The notes under the pieces are model-generated. The model searched no databases. It saw only the letters and a list, made by a program, of their open reading frames with translations, and was not told where the DNA came from. DNA of 64,000 nt from Paracoccus versutus. Its GTDB lineage: Bacteria; Pseudomonadota; Alphaproteobacteria; Rhodobacterales; Rhodobacteraceae. Location of the stretch: NCBI RefSeq assembly GCF_000763885.1, contig NZ_JRKO01000031.1, positions 1 through 64,000 of the forward strand, written 5' to 3'. Each line of letters starts with the position of its first letter. Position 1 is the first letter of the stretch. Below, in pieces: positions 41,752 through 49,369 of this stretch. Both the position numbers and the translations under genes were made by a program.

Positions 41752-43007
41752 GCGGCGGCCCCCTTGCGGGTCTCGGCCATGCGGCGGTCATAGTCCAGCA
41801 CCGCCTCCAGCAACACCTGCGCGCCGGCGGCGCATTCCGCGGGTTCGGCCGATTCGGCGGGGTTGTGGCTCAGCCCGTCCTTGCAGGGCACGAAGATCAT
41901 CGTCGTCGGCGCCTTGGCCGCGGTATGGGCGGCGTCATGGCCGGCGCCCGAGACGATGTCACGCGTGGAATAGCCCGCCGCCTGCGCCCCCGCCCTGACC
42001 GAGGCGATGCATTCGGCGTCGAACACCACCGGCGCGGTGCGCGAGATCTGCTCCAGCCGGCTTTCCAGCCCGACCGCCCCGGCGGCATCCTGCACCAGTG
42101 CCTCGACCTCGGCCTGCATCCGGTCCAGCACCGCGTCCGAGGGGTGGCGCAGGTCGATGGTGGCGCGCACCTCGCCGGGGATGACGTTGTGCGAATTGGG
42201 GCTGATCTCCAGGAAGCCGATGGTGCCCACCGCGTCCTGATGCGCCTTGGCGATGCGGTCGATGCCCTCGATCACCCGCGCCATGCCCAGAAGCGCGTTG
42301 CGGCGCATGCCCATGGGGGTCGAGCCGGTATGCGCCGCCGTGCCGGTCAGGGTCAGTTCGAACCAGCGCATGCCCTGGATGCCCTGCACCACGCCGATCT
42401 GGATGCCCTCGGCCTCCAGGATCGGGCCCTGCTCGATATGCAGCTCGAACATGGCGCCGAAGCGGACGGCGCCGGCCTTGGCCTCGCCGCGATAGCCGAT
42501 GCGGTCCAGGCTGGCGCCGAAGGTGTCGCCGCGGGCGTCCGCCCGCCCGTCGCCGTATTCGCGGCTATAGACCCCGGCCCAGATCCCCGAGCCGAGCATG
42601 GCCGGCGAAAAGCGCGAGCCCTCCTCGTTGGTCCAGTTGACCAGCATCAGCGGCGCCTCGGTCTGGTAGCCGGCTGCGTCGAGCGTGCGCAGCACCTCGA
42701 GCCCCGCCAGCACCCCCAGCACGCCGTCGAACTTGCCGCCGGTCGGCTGGGTGTCCAGGTGGCTGCCCATGGCGATGGCGGGCAGGTCCGCACGGGTGCC
42801 GGGGCGGGTGGCGAACATGTTGCCGGCCTCGTCCACGGTCATGCTCAGCCCCAGCGCGTCGCATTGCGCCCCAAGCCAGTCTCGCACGCGGCGGTCGTCC
42901 TCGGACAGCGTCAGCCGGGCGATGCCGCCGTCGGGCGTGGCGCCGATGCGCGCCGTCTCCATCAGGCTGTCCCACAGCCTTTCGGCGTCGATCGTCAGGT
43001 TGGACAT
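41748..43007 (-). CDS. M20-family Zn-dependent amidohydrolase (carbamoylase/allantoate type)
   Basis: The 419-residue enzyme belongs to the hydantoinase/carbamoylase group with N-carbamoyl-L-amino acid hydrolase, beta-ureidopropionase and allantoate amidohydrolase. Metal ligands are visible: GSHLDTQPTGGKFDG (His83, Asp94), NEEGSRF (Glu128, Glu129), FELHIEQGP (His190) and a C-terminal AGHDAAH. LTGTAAHTGSTPMGMRRN is the dimerisation-domain signature. ATG 43007 is preceded by AAGGAAA; an ATG five codons earlier overlaps the livF-like stop (ATGA). It would free an amine or amino acid from a carbamoyl or amide group. Confidence 0.85.
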   Translation of the reverse strand: MSNLTIDAERLWDSLMETARIGATPDGGIARLTLSEDDRRVRDWLGAQCDALGLSMTVDEAGNMFATRPGTRADLPAIAMGSHLDTQPTGGKFDGVLGVLAGLEVLRTLDAAGYQTEAPLMLVNWTNEEGSRFSPAMLGSGIWAGVYSREYGDGRADARGDTFGASLDRIGYRGEAKAGAVRFGAMFELHIEQGPILEAEGIQIGVVQGIQGMRWFELTLTGTAAHTGSTPMGMRRNALLGMARVIEGIDRIAKAHQDAVGTIGFLEISPNSHNVIPGEVRATIDLRHPSDAVLDRMQAEVEALVQDAAGAVGLESRLEQISRTAPVVFDAECIASVRAGAQAAGYSTRDIVSGAGHDAAHTAAKAPTTMIFVPCKDGLSHNPAESAEPAECAAGAQVLLEAVLDYDRRMAETRKGAAA

Positions 43008-43018
43008 GGTGGTTTCCT

Positions 43019-43723
43019 TCATGCCTTCACGCCCAGATAGCGGTCGATGGTATCGGGGTCGCTGCGGAACTGCTCGGCGCTGGCGCAATGCACGATGCGG
43101 CCCAGTTCCAGGATGTAATGCCGGTCGGCCAGCTGGCTGCACACGGCCAAGTTCTGCTCGACCAGCAGGATCGGCACGCCGGCCTCGCGGATCAGCCGGA
43201 TCTGGGCCACGATCTCCTCGACGATGATCGGGGCCAGCCCCTCGACCGGCTCGTCGAGCATCAGCACCTTGGGGCCGTTCAGCAGCGCGCGGGCGATGGA
43301 CAGCATCTGCTGCTCGCCCCCCGAAAGCTGGCCGCCGCCGTTCTTCCTGCGCTCTTCCAGCCGCGGAAAGATGCGGTAGATGTCGCCAAGCGACCAGGGC
43401 GAGCCGCGGCGCACGGCGATGCGCAGGTTCTCCTCGACGCTGAGCAGTTGGAAGATGCCGCGGTCCTCGGGCACCAGCGACAGCCCGGCCGCGGCGATGC
43501 GGTGCGCGGGCTGGCCGGTCACGTCGCGGCCCGCCAGTTCCACCCGGCCCTGCCGCGGCGCGATCAGCCCCACGGCGGTCTTCAGCGTCGTGCTTTTGCC
43601 GGCGCCGTTGCGGCCCAGCAGGGTGACGATCTCGCCCGGCCCGACCTCCAGCGTAACGCCTTGCAGGATGTGGCTCTTGCCGTAATAGCTGTGCAGACCG
43701 GTCAGTCGCAGCGCGGCGCTCAT
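43019..43723 (-). CDS. branched-chain amino acid-type ABC transporter ATPase, LivF-like
   Basis: The 234-residue ATPase has Walker A GRNGAGKST, Q-loop PEDRGIFQLLSVEENL, signature LSGGEQQ and Walker B VLMLDEP, with the LivF C-terminus (LVEQNLAVCSQLADRHYILELGRI). It works with the LivG-, M- and H-like proteins in uptake by a HAAT-family importer. It is the last transporter gene before the hydrolases. Confidence 0.9.
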   Translation of the reverse strand: MSAALRLTGLHSYYGKSHILQGVTLEVGPGEIVTLLGRNGAGKSTTLKTAVGLIAPRQGRVELAGRDVTGQPAHRIAAAGLSLVPEDRGIFQLLSVEENLRIAVRRGSPWSLGDIYRIFPRLEERRKNGGGQLSGGEQQMLSIARALLNGPKVLMLDEPVEGLAPIIVEEIVAQIRLIREAGVPILLVEQNLAVCSQLADRHYILELGRIVHCASAEQFRSDPDTIDRYLGVKA

Positions 43724-44487
43724 GCGATGTCCCCCGTGATCATGTTGCCCAGATAGGCGCGCTGCACCTCGGGGTCGTCGCGGACCTGGGCGGGCGGCCC
43801 CTCGACCAGCTTGCGGCCCAGCCGCATCACCGTGACCATGTCCGAGATGTTCATGACGATGCCCATGTTATGCTCGATGAACAGCACGGTATGGTCACGG
43901 CCCAGGTCGCGGATCAGCTGCTTCATCGCCTCGATGTCGTCGATTCCCATGCCGGATGTCGGCTCGTCCAGCAGGATGACGCGCGGCCGCGCCGCCATGG
44001 CCATGCCGACCTCCAGCCGGCGCTGCTGGCCATGCGACAGCTCGCCCGCCAGCCGGTTCGACACGGGGGCAAGCGCCAGCCGCTCGATCACCTCGTCGGC
44101 GATGGCCAGCGCCTCGGCATTGGCTTCCGCCCGCCGCCAGGGCGCCAGCGCCTGCCAGGGCGTGCGGCCCTGGGCGGCCAGGCGCAGGTTCTCGCGCAGG
44201 GCCAGGTTCGGGAACAGGCTTGTGACCTGGAACGAGCGCGCGATCCCCAGCCGCACCCGGTCGTCGTCCGAGGTGTCGGTGATGTCGCGCCCGTCCAGCT
44301 CGATCCGGCCCGAGGATGCCCGCACCCGCCCGGTCAGCGCATGGAACAGCGTGGTCTTGCCGGCGCCGTTCGGCCCGATGATCGAATGGACCGAGTTGCG
44401 GCGGATCTGCAGGTCGACCTCGGCCAGCGCGTGGAAATTGCCGTATTTGACGCCCAGGCCGCGGGTCTGCAATGCGATGTCGGTCAT
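43720..44487 (-). CDS. branched-chain amino acid-type ABC transporter ATPase, LivG-like
   Basis: The 255-residue ATPase has Walker A GPNGAGKTT, the LivG-specific Q-loop GIARSFQVTSLFPNLALRENL, signature LSHGQQR, Walker B VILLDEP and the family's PTSGMGIDD. It overlaps the livF-like gene by four bases and follows the livM-like gene directly. Confidence 0.9.
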   Translation of the reverse strand: MTDIALQTRGLGVKYGNFHALAEVDLQIRRNSVHSIIGPNGAGKTTLFHALTGRVRASSGRIELDGRDITDTSDDDRVRLGIARSFQVTSLFPNLALRENLRLAAQGRTPWQALAPWRRAEANAEALAIADEVIERLALAPVSNRLAGELSHGQQRRLEVGMAMAARPRVILLDEPTSGMGIDDIEAMKQLIRDLGRDHTVLFIEHNMGIVMNISDMVTVMRLGRKLVEGPPAQVRDDPEVQRAYLGNMITGDIA

Positions 44488-44488
44488 C

Positions 44489-45466
44489 TCAATGCTCCTC
44501 GGCCGGGGTTTCGGGCGCGCGCTCGCGGCGGAAGACCAGGTCGTAGCCGCGCTCGACCAGACCCCAGAGCCCGCGTTGCAGGAACAGCGCCACCGTCACA
44601 AGCACCAGGCCCAAGAGCAGCAGCCAGCGCGGCCAGACGGTCGAGAGCGCATCGGCCAAGAGCAGGTAGAACCCCGCCCCCAGCACCGAGCCGAACAGGC
44701 TGGAGCTGCCGCCGATGATGGTCATGATCAGGATCAGCTCGCTGGTGTGGTATTCGATGTTCGACAAGGGCGCGACGCCGATCAGCATGGCATGCAGCGC
44801 ACCGCCGAAGGCCGTGACCGCGCCCGAGATGGCGAAGGCCTCAAGCTTGAACAGCTTGGTCGGGAAGCCGATGGCGGCCGCCCGCCCCTCGTTCTCGCGG
44901 ATCGCCAGCAGGGTGCGGCCGAAGGTCGATTGCGTGACCATGACCAGCAATGCAAAGACCGCGACGAAGCAGACGGCGACGAAGGTGTAATAGGACCACG
45001 GGCTGTTCAGCGCCGTGCCGCCGACCGAAGGACGCGGCACGCCCAAAAGGCCGTTGTCGCCGCCGGTCACGCCGCTGAACGTATAGGCGACGAAGTAGAA
45101 CAGCTGCGAGAAGGCCAGCGTCAGCATGACGAAATAGACCCCCTGCCGGCGGATCGACAGCCAGCCGACCAGCGTCGCCGTGGCCGCGCCCAGCACCGCC
45201 GCGCCGGCCAGCACCAGGGGCACCGGGACCGACCAGCGCGTCAGGCAGATGCCGGCGACATAGGTGCCGATGCCGAAGAAGATGCCCTGGCCGAAGGACA
45301 GCAGGCCGGTGTAGCCCAGAAGCAGGTTGCAAGCCGCGACGACCATGGCGAAGATCAGGATCTCGGTCGCCAGGATGCCGGATTTCAGGAACAGCGGCAG
45401 CACCAGCACGGTCAGCAGCGCCAGCGCGAGCTGCGCATAGGGTTTGTCGAGCGGATTCATGCTCAT
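44489..45466 (-). CDS. branched-chain amino acid-type ABC transporter permease, LivM-like
   Basis: The 325-residue permease has about ten hydrophobic segments. Typical parts are AACNLLLGYTGLLSFGQGIFFGIGTYVAG and the cytoplasmic loop TQSTFGRTLLAIRENEGRAAAIGFPTKLFKLEAFAISGAVTAFGGALHA. Its ATG overlaps the livH-like stop (ATGA); a second ATG lies two codons later. Confidence 0.9.
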   Translation of the reverse strand: MSMNPLDKPYAQLALALLTVLVLPLFLKSGILATEILIFAMVVAACNLLLGYTGLLSFGQGIFFGIGTYVAGICLTRWSVPVPLVLAGAAVLGAATATLVGWLSIRRQGVYFVMLTLAFSQLFYFVAYTFSGVTGGDNGLLGVPRPSVGGTALNSPWSYYTFVAVCFVAVFALLVMVTQSTFGRTLLAIRENEGRAAAIGFPTKLFKLEAFAISGAVTAFGGALHAMLIGVAPLSNIEYHTSELILIMTIIGGSSSLFGSVLGAGFYLLLADALSTVWPRWLLLLGLVLVTVALFLQRGLWGLVERGYDLVFRRERAPETPAEEH

Positions 45467-46317
45467 GCCCTCCCCAACAGGCCGCGGGGCATCAGCGCGA
45501 TGACCAGCGCCATGCCGACATAGATCATCAGCCGCGCGCCCTCGGGCCAGAGCGTGGTCATGACGCTTTGCACCACGCCGACCAGCAGGCCCGCGACCAG
45601 CGCGCCGGTATAGCTGCCCATGCCGCCGATCACGACGACGACGAAGGCGACGGAAAGCGCCTCGATCCCCATGAAGGGCTCGACGCCCCGGATCGGCGCG
45701 GCAAGCGCGCCCGCAAGCCCGGCAAGCCCGGCGCCGAAGCCGAAGACGGCGGTGTTGATGCGCAGCGTGTTGTAGCCCAAGAGCGCCATGTTCGCCGGCG
45801 ATTCGGACCCGCCGCGCACGATGGCGCCCAGCCGCGTGCCTTCGAGCAGCCACCACAGCAGCCCGGCCAGGACGGCGGTGAAACCGATGGTGAAGAGCCG
45901 GTATTGCGGATAGATGAAATCGCCCAGGATGACGACGCCCTGCAACCCGTCCGGCGCGGGAACCGAGCCGCCCAGCGGCCCCCAGGCGATGATGACCAGT
46001 TCCTGCACGACCAGCGCCAGGCCGACCGTCACCAGGATGTGGAAGGTATGCGGCAGCTTGTAGATGCGATGCAGCAGCACCGCCTCGATCAGCGCGGCGA
46101 TGCCGGCCACGATCAGCGTGGCCAGCGGCATGGCGGCCCAGAAGCTGAAGCCGCGCATGGTCAGGTCATAGGTCAGATAGGCGCCCAGCAGGTAGAAGGC
46201 GCCATGGGCGAAGTTCACGAACTGCAACAGGCCGAAGATGACGCTGAGGCCGACGGCGAGCAGGAAATACAGCATCCCCAGACCGATGCCGTTCAGAACC
46301 TGGAATAGGTAGATCAC
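45463..46317 (-). CDS. branched-chain amino acid-type ABC transporter permease, LivH-like
   Basis: The 284-residue permease contains the LivH hallmarks VGLSVIFGLLQFVNFAHGAFYLLGAY and LGAIVRGGSESPANMALLGYNTLRINTAVFGFGAGLAGLAGALAAP, and ends MALVIALMPRGLLG. The GTG start was chosen because GGAG lies six bases upstream and the family begins there. An attenuating hairpin separates it from the livK-like gene. Confidence 0.9.
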   Translation of the reverse strand: MIYLFQVLNGIGLGMLYFLLAVGLSVIFGLLQFVNFAHGAFYLLGAYLTYDLTMRGFSFWAAMPLATLIVAGIAALIEAVLLHRIYKLPHTFHILVTVGLALVVQELVIIAWGPLGGSVPAPDGLQGVVILGDFIYPQYRLFTIGFTAVLAGLLWWLLEGTRLGAIVRGGSESPANMALLGYNTLRINTAVFGFGAGLAGLAGALAAPIRGVEPFMGIEALSVAFVVVVIGGMGSYTGALVAGLLVGVVQSVMTTLWPEGARLMIYVGMALVIALMPRGLLGRA

Positions 46318-46345
46318 GGGCTTCTCCTGAAACCGGGCGAAAAGG

Positions 46346-46371
46346 CCCCGCGCGACAGGGATCGCGCGGGG
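46346..46371 (-). terminator. strong attenuating hairpin between the LivK- and LivH-like genes
   Basis: On the minus strand a perfect ten-pair CCCCGCGCGA/TCGCGCGGGG stem with a six-base loop is followed by CCTTTT. It lies inside the operon just behind the binding-protein gene and should let only part of the transcription continue to the permeases. Confidence 0.75.
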
Positions 46372-46381
46372 AGGCGGGGGT

Positions 46382-47593
46382 TCAGGCGGGCATCTTGCAG
46401 CCGGCATCCTCGGGCGACAGGAACGATTTGCCGGCGCTGATGACCTCGGCGTAGTCGTCCTTGTCGGCCATGTCGGCCTTGGCCTTGCCCTTGAGCAGGT
46501 AATAGTCCTTGATGACCTGGTGATCGGCGGCGCGGATCTCCTCCTCGCCGGTCAGGCCCTGGTATTTCAACCCGCTCAGCGCCGCGGCGACGCCCGCACC
46601 ATCCGGCGAGCCGGCCTTGACCGCGGCTTCCAGCAGCAGTTTCGCGCAGATATAGCTGCCGGCAAAGGAATAGTTCGGGTTGAAGCCGTGCTTTTCCTGC
46701 ACCTTGGCCACCAGTTCGCGGTTCAGGGCCGTATCGGCGCCATGCCAGTATTGCGCGCCGAAATAGACGCCCTCGCAGATGTCCGGCCCCAGCGCCTCGA
46801 ACTGCTCGAGCCCCGAAGCCCAGGCGACGACGATGGTCATGCGCTGCTTGAGGCCAAAGCTGACCGCCTGGCGCAGCGTATCCGAGCTTTGCGCGCCGAA
46901 GTTCAAGAGCAGCAGCACGTCGGGCTGGGCGGCGATGGCATTGGTCAGGTAGCCGGAAAATTCCTTGTCGGTCAGCGAATGATAGCTGTTGCCGACATGC
47001 TCGATGCCCTTTTCCGCGAACACATCCTTGGCGGCGTTCAGCAGCCCGTCGCCAAAGACGTATTGCGGGGTGATCGTATACCATTTCTTGGCATCGGGCA
47101 GCGCGTCGATGATCGGGCGCACGGTCTCGTTGATGGCGCCATAGGTCGGCACCGACCAGCGGAAGGTGGCCTTGTTGCAATCGACGCCGGTGATCTCGTC
47201 CGCGCCGGCGGTGGTCATGAAGGCGCCGCCGCCGCGCTCGACCTCCTTGCCCATGGCCAGCGATTCCGACGACAGGATGCCGCCGGCGAACAGCTTGACC
47301 CCGTCCTGCGCCAGCGCGTCCTGCACCTTGCGCACCGCGGTCGCGGGCTTGCCCTCGGTATCGAGGTCCAGGGTCGAGACCTGCACGCCATGCGCGGCCG
47401 CGACCTCTTCGGCGGCCATCACCGCGCCGATGGTGGCGAACTTGCCGTTGGCGGCAAAGGCGCCCGAGATCGGCACCGGCACGCCGATCTTCAGCGCCTC
47501 GCCTTGGGCAAGGGCGCGGGTGACAAGCCCCGGCGCGGCAAGCGCGGCCGCGGCCAGCGTGGATGTGGTCAGGAAACGACGACGATTGATCAT
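46382..47593 (-). CDS. ABC transporter substrate-binding protein, HAAT family (LivK-like)
   Basis: The 403-residue protein has a twin-arginine-like export signal (MINRRRFLTTSTLAAAALAAPGLVTRALA) and a type I periplasmic binding fold: LKIGVPVPISGAFAANGKFATIGAVMAAEEVAAAHG, LFAGGILSSESLAMGKEV and YVFGDGLLNAAKDVFAEKGIEHVG. HAAT members bind branched-chain amino acids, amides, urea or aromatic acids, so the ligand is open. It is the first gene of the liv-hydrolase-gntR operon. Confidence 0.85.
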   Translation of the reverse strand: MINRRRFLTTSTLAAAALAAPGLVTRALAQGEALKIGVPVPISGAFAANGKFATIGAVMAAEEVAAAHGVQVSTLDLDTEGKPATAVRKVQDALAQDGVKLFAGGILSSESLAMGKEVERGGGAFMTTAGADEITGVDCNKATFRWSVPTYGAINETVRPIIDALPDAKKWYTITPQYVFGDGLLNAAKDVFAEKGIEHVGNSYHSLTDKEFSGYLTNAIAAQPDVLLLLNFGAQSSDTLRQAVSFGLKQRMTIVVAWASGLEQFEALGPDICEGVYFGAQYWHGADTALNRELVAKVQEKHGFNPNYSFAGSYICAKLLLEAAVKAGSPDGAGVAAALSGLKYQGLTGEEEIRAADHQVIKDYYLLKGKAKADMADKDDYAEVISAGKSFLSPEDAGCKMPA

Positions 47594-47927
47594 GGGGAAA
47601 CCCTGTTGTTGGCGTTGCATTGGTTCTTGGGGAGGCAACTTTCAAAACTATACGTATAGATAGGATTATCTGTCTATAAGCGGCTTCGCCTCGCCCTCCA
47701 AATATTTCCCTTTTAAATCATCGATCTGATCGTTTCTGCGCCGCAGCGATAGCTTCGCGCCCGCAGAAAAGGCAGCGGGAAAACCCGCGGCAAGGGCATG
47801 CGCCCCAGCCCGATTCGGCCCTGCCTGCGCCGAACTGGCCCCATCTATGGGCGCGATCTGGCTCTATCCCTTTTCCGCATTCGGGCGCAGTCAGGAGGAA
47901 ACGCCTTTTGCCCGCAGGAGTCCGGCC
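47594..47927. other. 334-bp divergent promoter region between the LivK-like gene and tpa
   Basis: No gene lies here. The part near the LivK-like gene (47640-47720) is AT-rich and palindromic (listed separately), and the middle is GC-rich. Near tpa an imperfect direct repeat, CTGGCCCCATC at 47835-47845 and CTGGCTCTATC at 47858-47868, with a 23-base period, could bind the MocR regulator. Confidence 0.5.
47648..47678. promoter_or_regulatory. candidate GntR operator, overlapping palindromes
   Basis: CTATACGTATAG (47648-47659) is a perfect 12-bp palindrome with the GTAT/ATAC half-sites favoured by FCD-type GntR proteins. It runs into AGATA-GGAT-TATCT (47658-47671), and TATAGA (47655) is mirrored by TCTATA (47673-47678). 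The block lies 55 bases upstream of the livK-like start, in the expected operator position for the gntR gene at the end of the operon. Confidence 0.5.
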
Positions 47928-49307
47928 ATGACGCTCGATCTGAACCCCAACGACATGTCCCATGTGGTCGCGGCCGACCGCGCCCATGTCTGGCACCACC
48001 TGAGCCAGCACAAGCAATATGAGACCATCGACCCGCGCGTCTTCGTCGAGGGCAAGGGGATGCGGCTTTGGGATGCCACCGGACGCGAGTTCCTCGATGC
48101 GGTTTCGGGCGGCGTCTGGACCGTGAACGTGGGCTACGGCCGCGAAAGCATCGCCGATGCGATCCGCGACCAGCTGGTCAAGCTGAACTATTACGCCGGC
48201 GCCGCCGGCACCGTGCCGGGCGCGATCTTCGCCCAGAAGCTGATCGAGAAGATGCCGGGCATGAGCCGGGTCTATTACTCGAACTCGGGCTCGGAAGCGA
48301 ACGAGAAGGTCTACAAGATGGTGCGCCAGATCGCCGCGCGCCATCACGGCGGCAAGAAGTGGAAGATCCTGTATCGCGACCGCGACTATCACGGCACCAC
48401 CATCGCCACGCTCGCGACCTCGGGCCAGGACCAGCGCGCCATCGCCTACGGCCCCTTCCCCGACGGCTTCGTGCGCGTGCCGCATTGCCTGGAATACCGC
48501 AAGCAATGGGACGTGGAGAACTACGGCGAGCGCGCCGCCGACGCCATCGAGGAGGTGATCCTGCGCGAAGGCCCCGATACCGTCGGCGCCATCGTGCTGG
48601 AGCCGGTGACGGCCGGCGGCGGCGTCATCACCCCGCCCGAGGGCTATTGGCAGCGCGTGCAGGAGATCTGCCGCAAATACGACATCCTGCTGCATATCGA
48701 CGAGGTGGTCTGCGGGCTTGGCCGCACCGGCACCTGGTTCGGCTATCAGCAATACGGCATCGAGCCGGATTTCGTGACCATGGCCAAGGGCGTCGCCTCG
48801 GGCTATGCGGCGATTTCCTGCACCGTCACCACCGAGCGCGTCTTCGAGATGTTCAAGGACGCGCCCGAGGACGGCATGAGCTTCTTCCGCGACATCTCGA
48901 CCTTCGGCGGCTGCACCTCGGGGCCGGTGGCGGCGATCGAGAACATGCGCATCATCGAGGACGAGGGGCTGCTGGCGAATACCGTCGCCATGGGCGAGCG
49001 CACGCTGGCGAACCTGCGCGCGCTGATGGAGAAGCACGCGGTCATCGGCGACGTGCGCGGCAAGGGCCTGTTCTGCGGCGCCGAACTGGTCGCCGACCGC
49101 GCCAGCAAGGAGCCGATGGACGAGAAGAAGGTGCAGGCCGTGGTCGCCGACTGCCTGGCGCAGGGCGTCATCATCGGCGCCACCAACCGCTCGCTGCCGG
49201 GCTTCAACAACACGCTTTGCCTGTCGCCGGCGCTGATCGCCACGACGGACGACATCGACCGCATCACCGATGCCATCGACAACGCGCTGACCAAGGTCTT
49301 TGCCTGA
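47928..49307 (+). CDS. tpa: taurine/hypotaurine-pyruvate aminotransferase
   Basis: The 459-residue class III PLP enzyme should transfer the amino group of taurine (or hypotaurine, possibly beta-alanine) to pyruvate, giving sulfoacetaldehyde and alanine. Tpa-typical parts are FVEGKGMRLWDATGREFLDAVSGGVW, RVYYSNSGSEANEKVYKMVRQIA, RDRDYHGTTIATLA and VCGLGRTGTWFGYQQYGIEPDFVTMAKGVASGYAAISCTVTTE. PLP is held by Asp258 and Lys287. CAGGAG lies seven bases before the ATG. xsc and the TauABC genes, often beside it, are absent here, which leaves hypotaurine or another omega-amine equally possible. Confidence 0.8.
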   Translation: MTLDLNPNDMSHVVAADRAHVWHHLSQHKQYETIDPRVFVEGKGMRLWDATGREFLDAVSGGVWTVNVGYGRESIADAIRDQLVKLNYYAGAAGTVPGAIFAQKLIEKMPGMSRVYYSNSGSEANEKVYKMVRQIAARHHGGKKWKILYRDRDYHGTTIATLATSGQDQRAIAYGPFPDGFVRVPHCLEYRKQWDVENYGERAADAIEEVILREGPDTVGAIVLEPVTAGGGVITPPEGYWQRVQEICRKYDILLHIDEVVCGLGRTGTWFGYQQYGIEPDFVTMAKGVASGYAAISCTVTTERVFEMFKDAPEDGMSFFRDISTFGGCTSGPVAAIENMRIIEDEGLLANTVAMGERTLANLRALMEKHAVIGDVRGKGLFCGAELVADRASKEPMDEKKVQAVVADCLAQGVIIGATNRSLPGFNNTLCLSPALIATTDDIDRITDAIDNALTKVFA

Positions 49308-49369
49308 CCCTTGATCCGCGGCGGCATTCGGGGGAGTGATGGACCCCGCCAGCCGCCGCGGATCACCCC

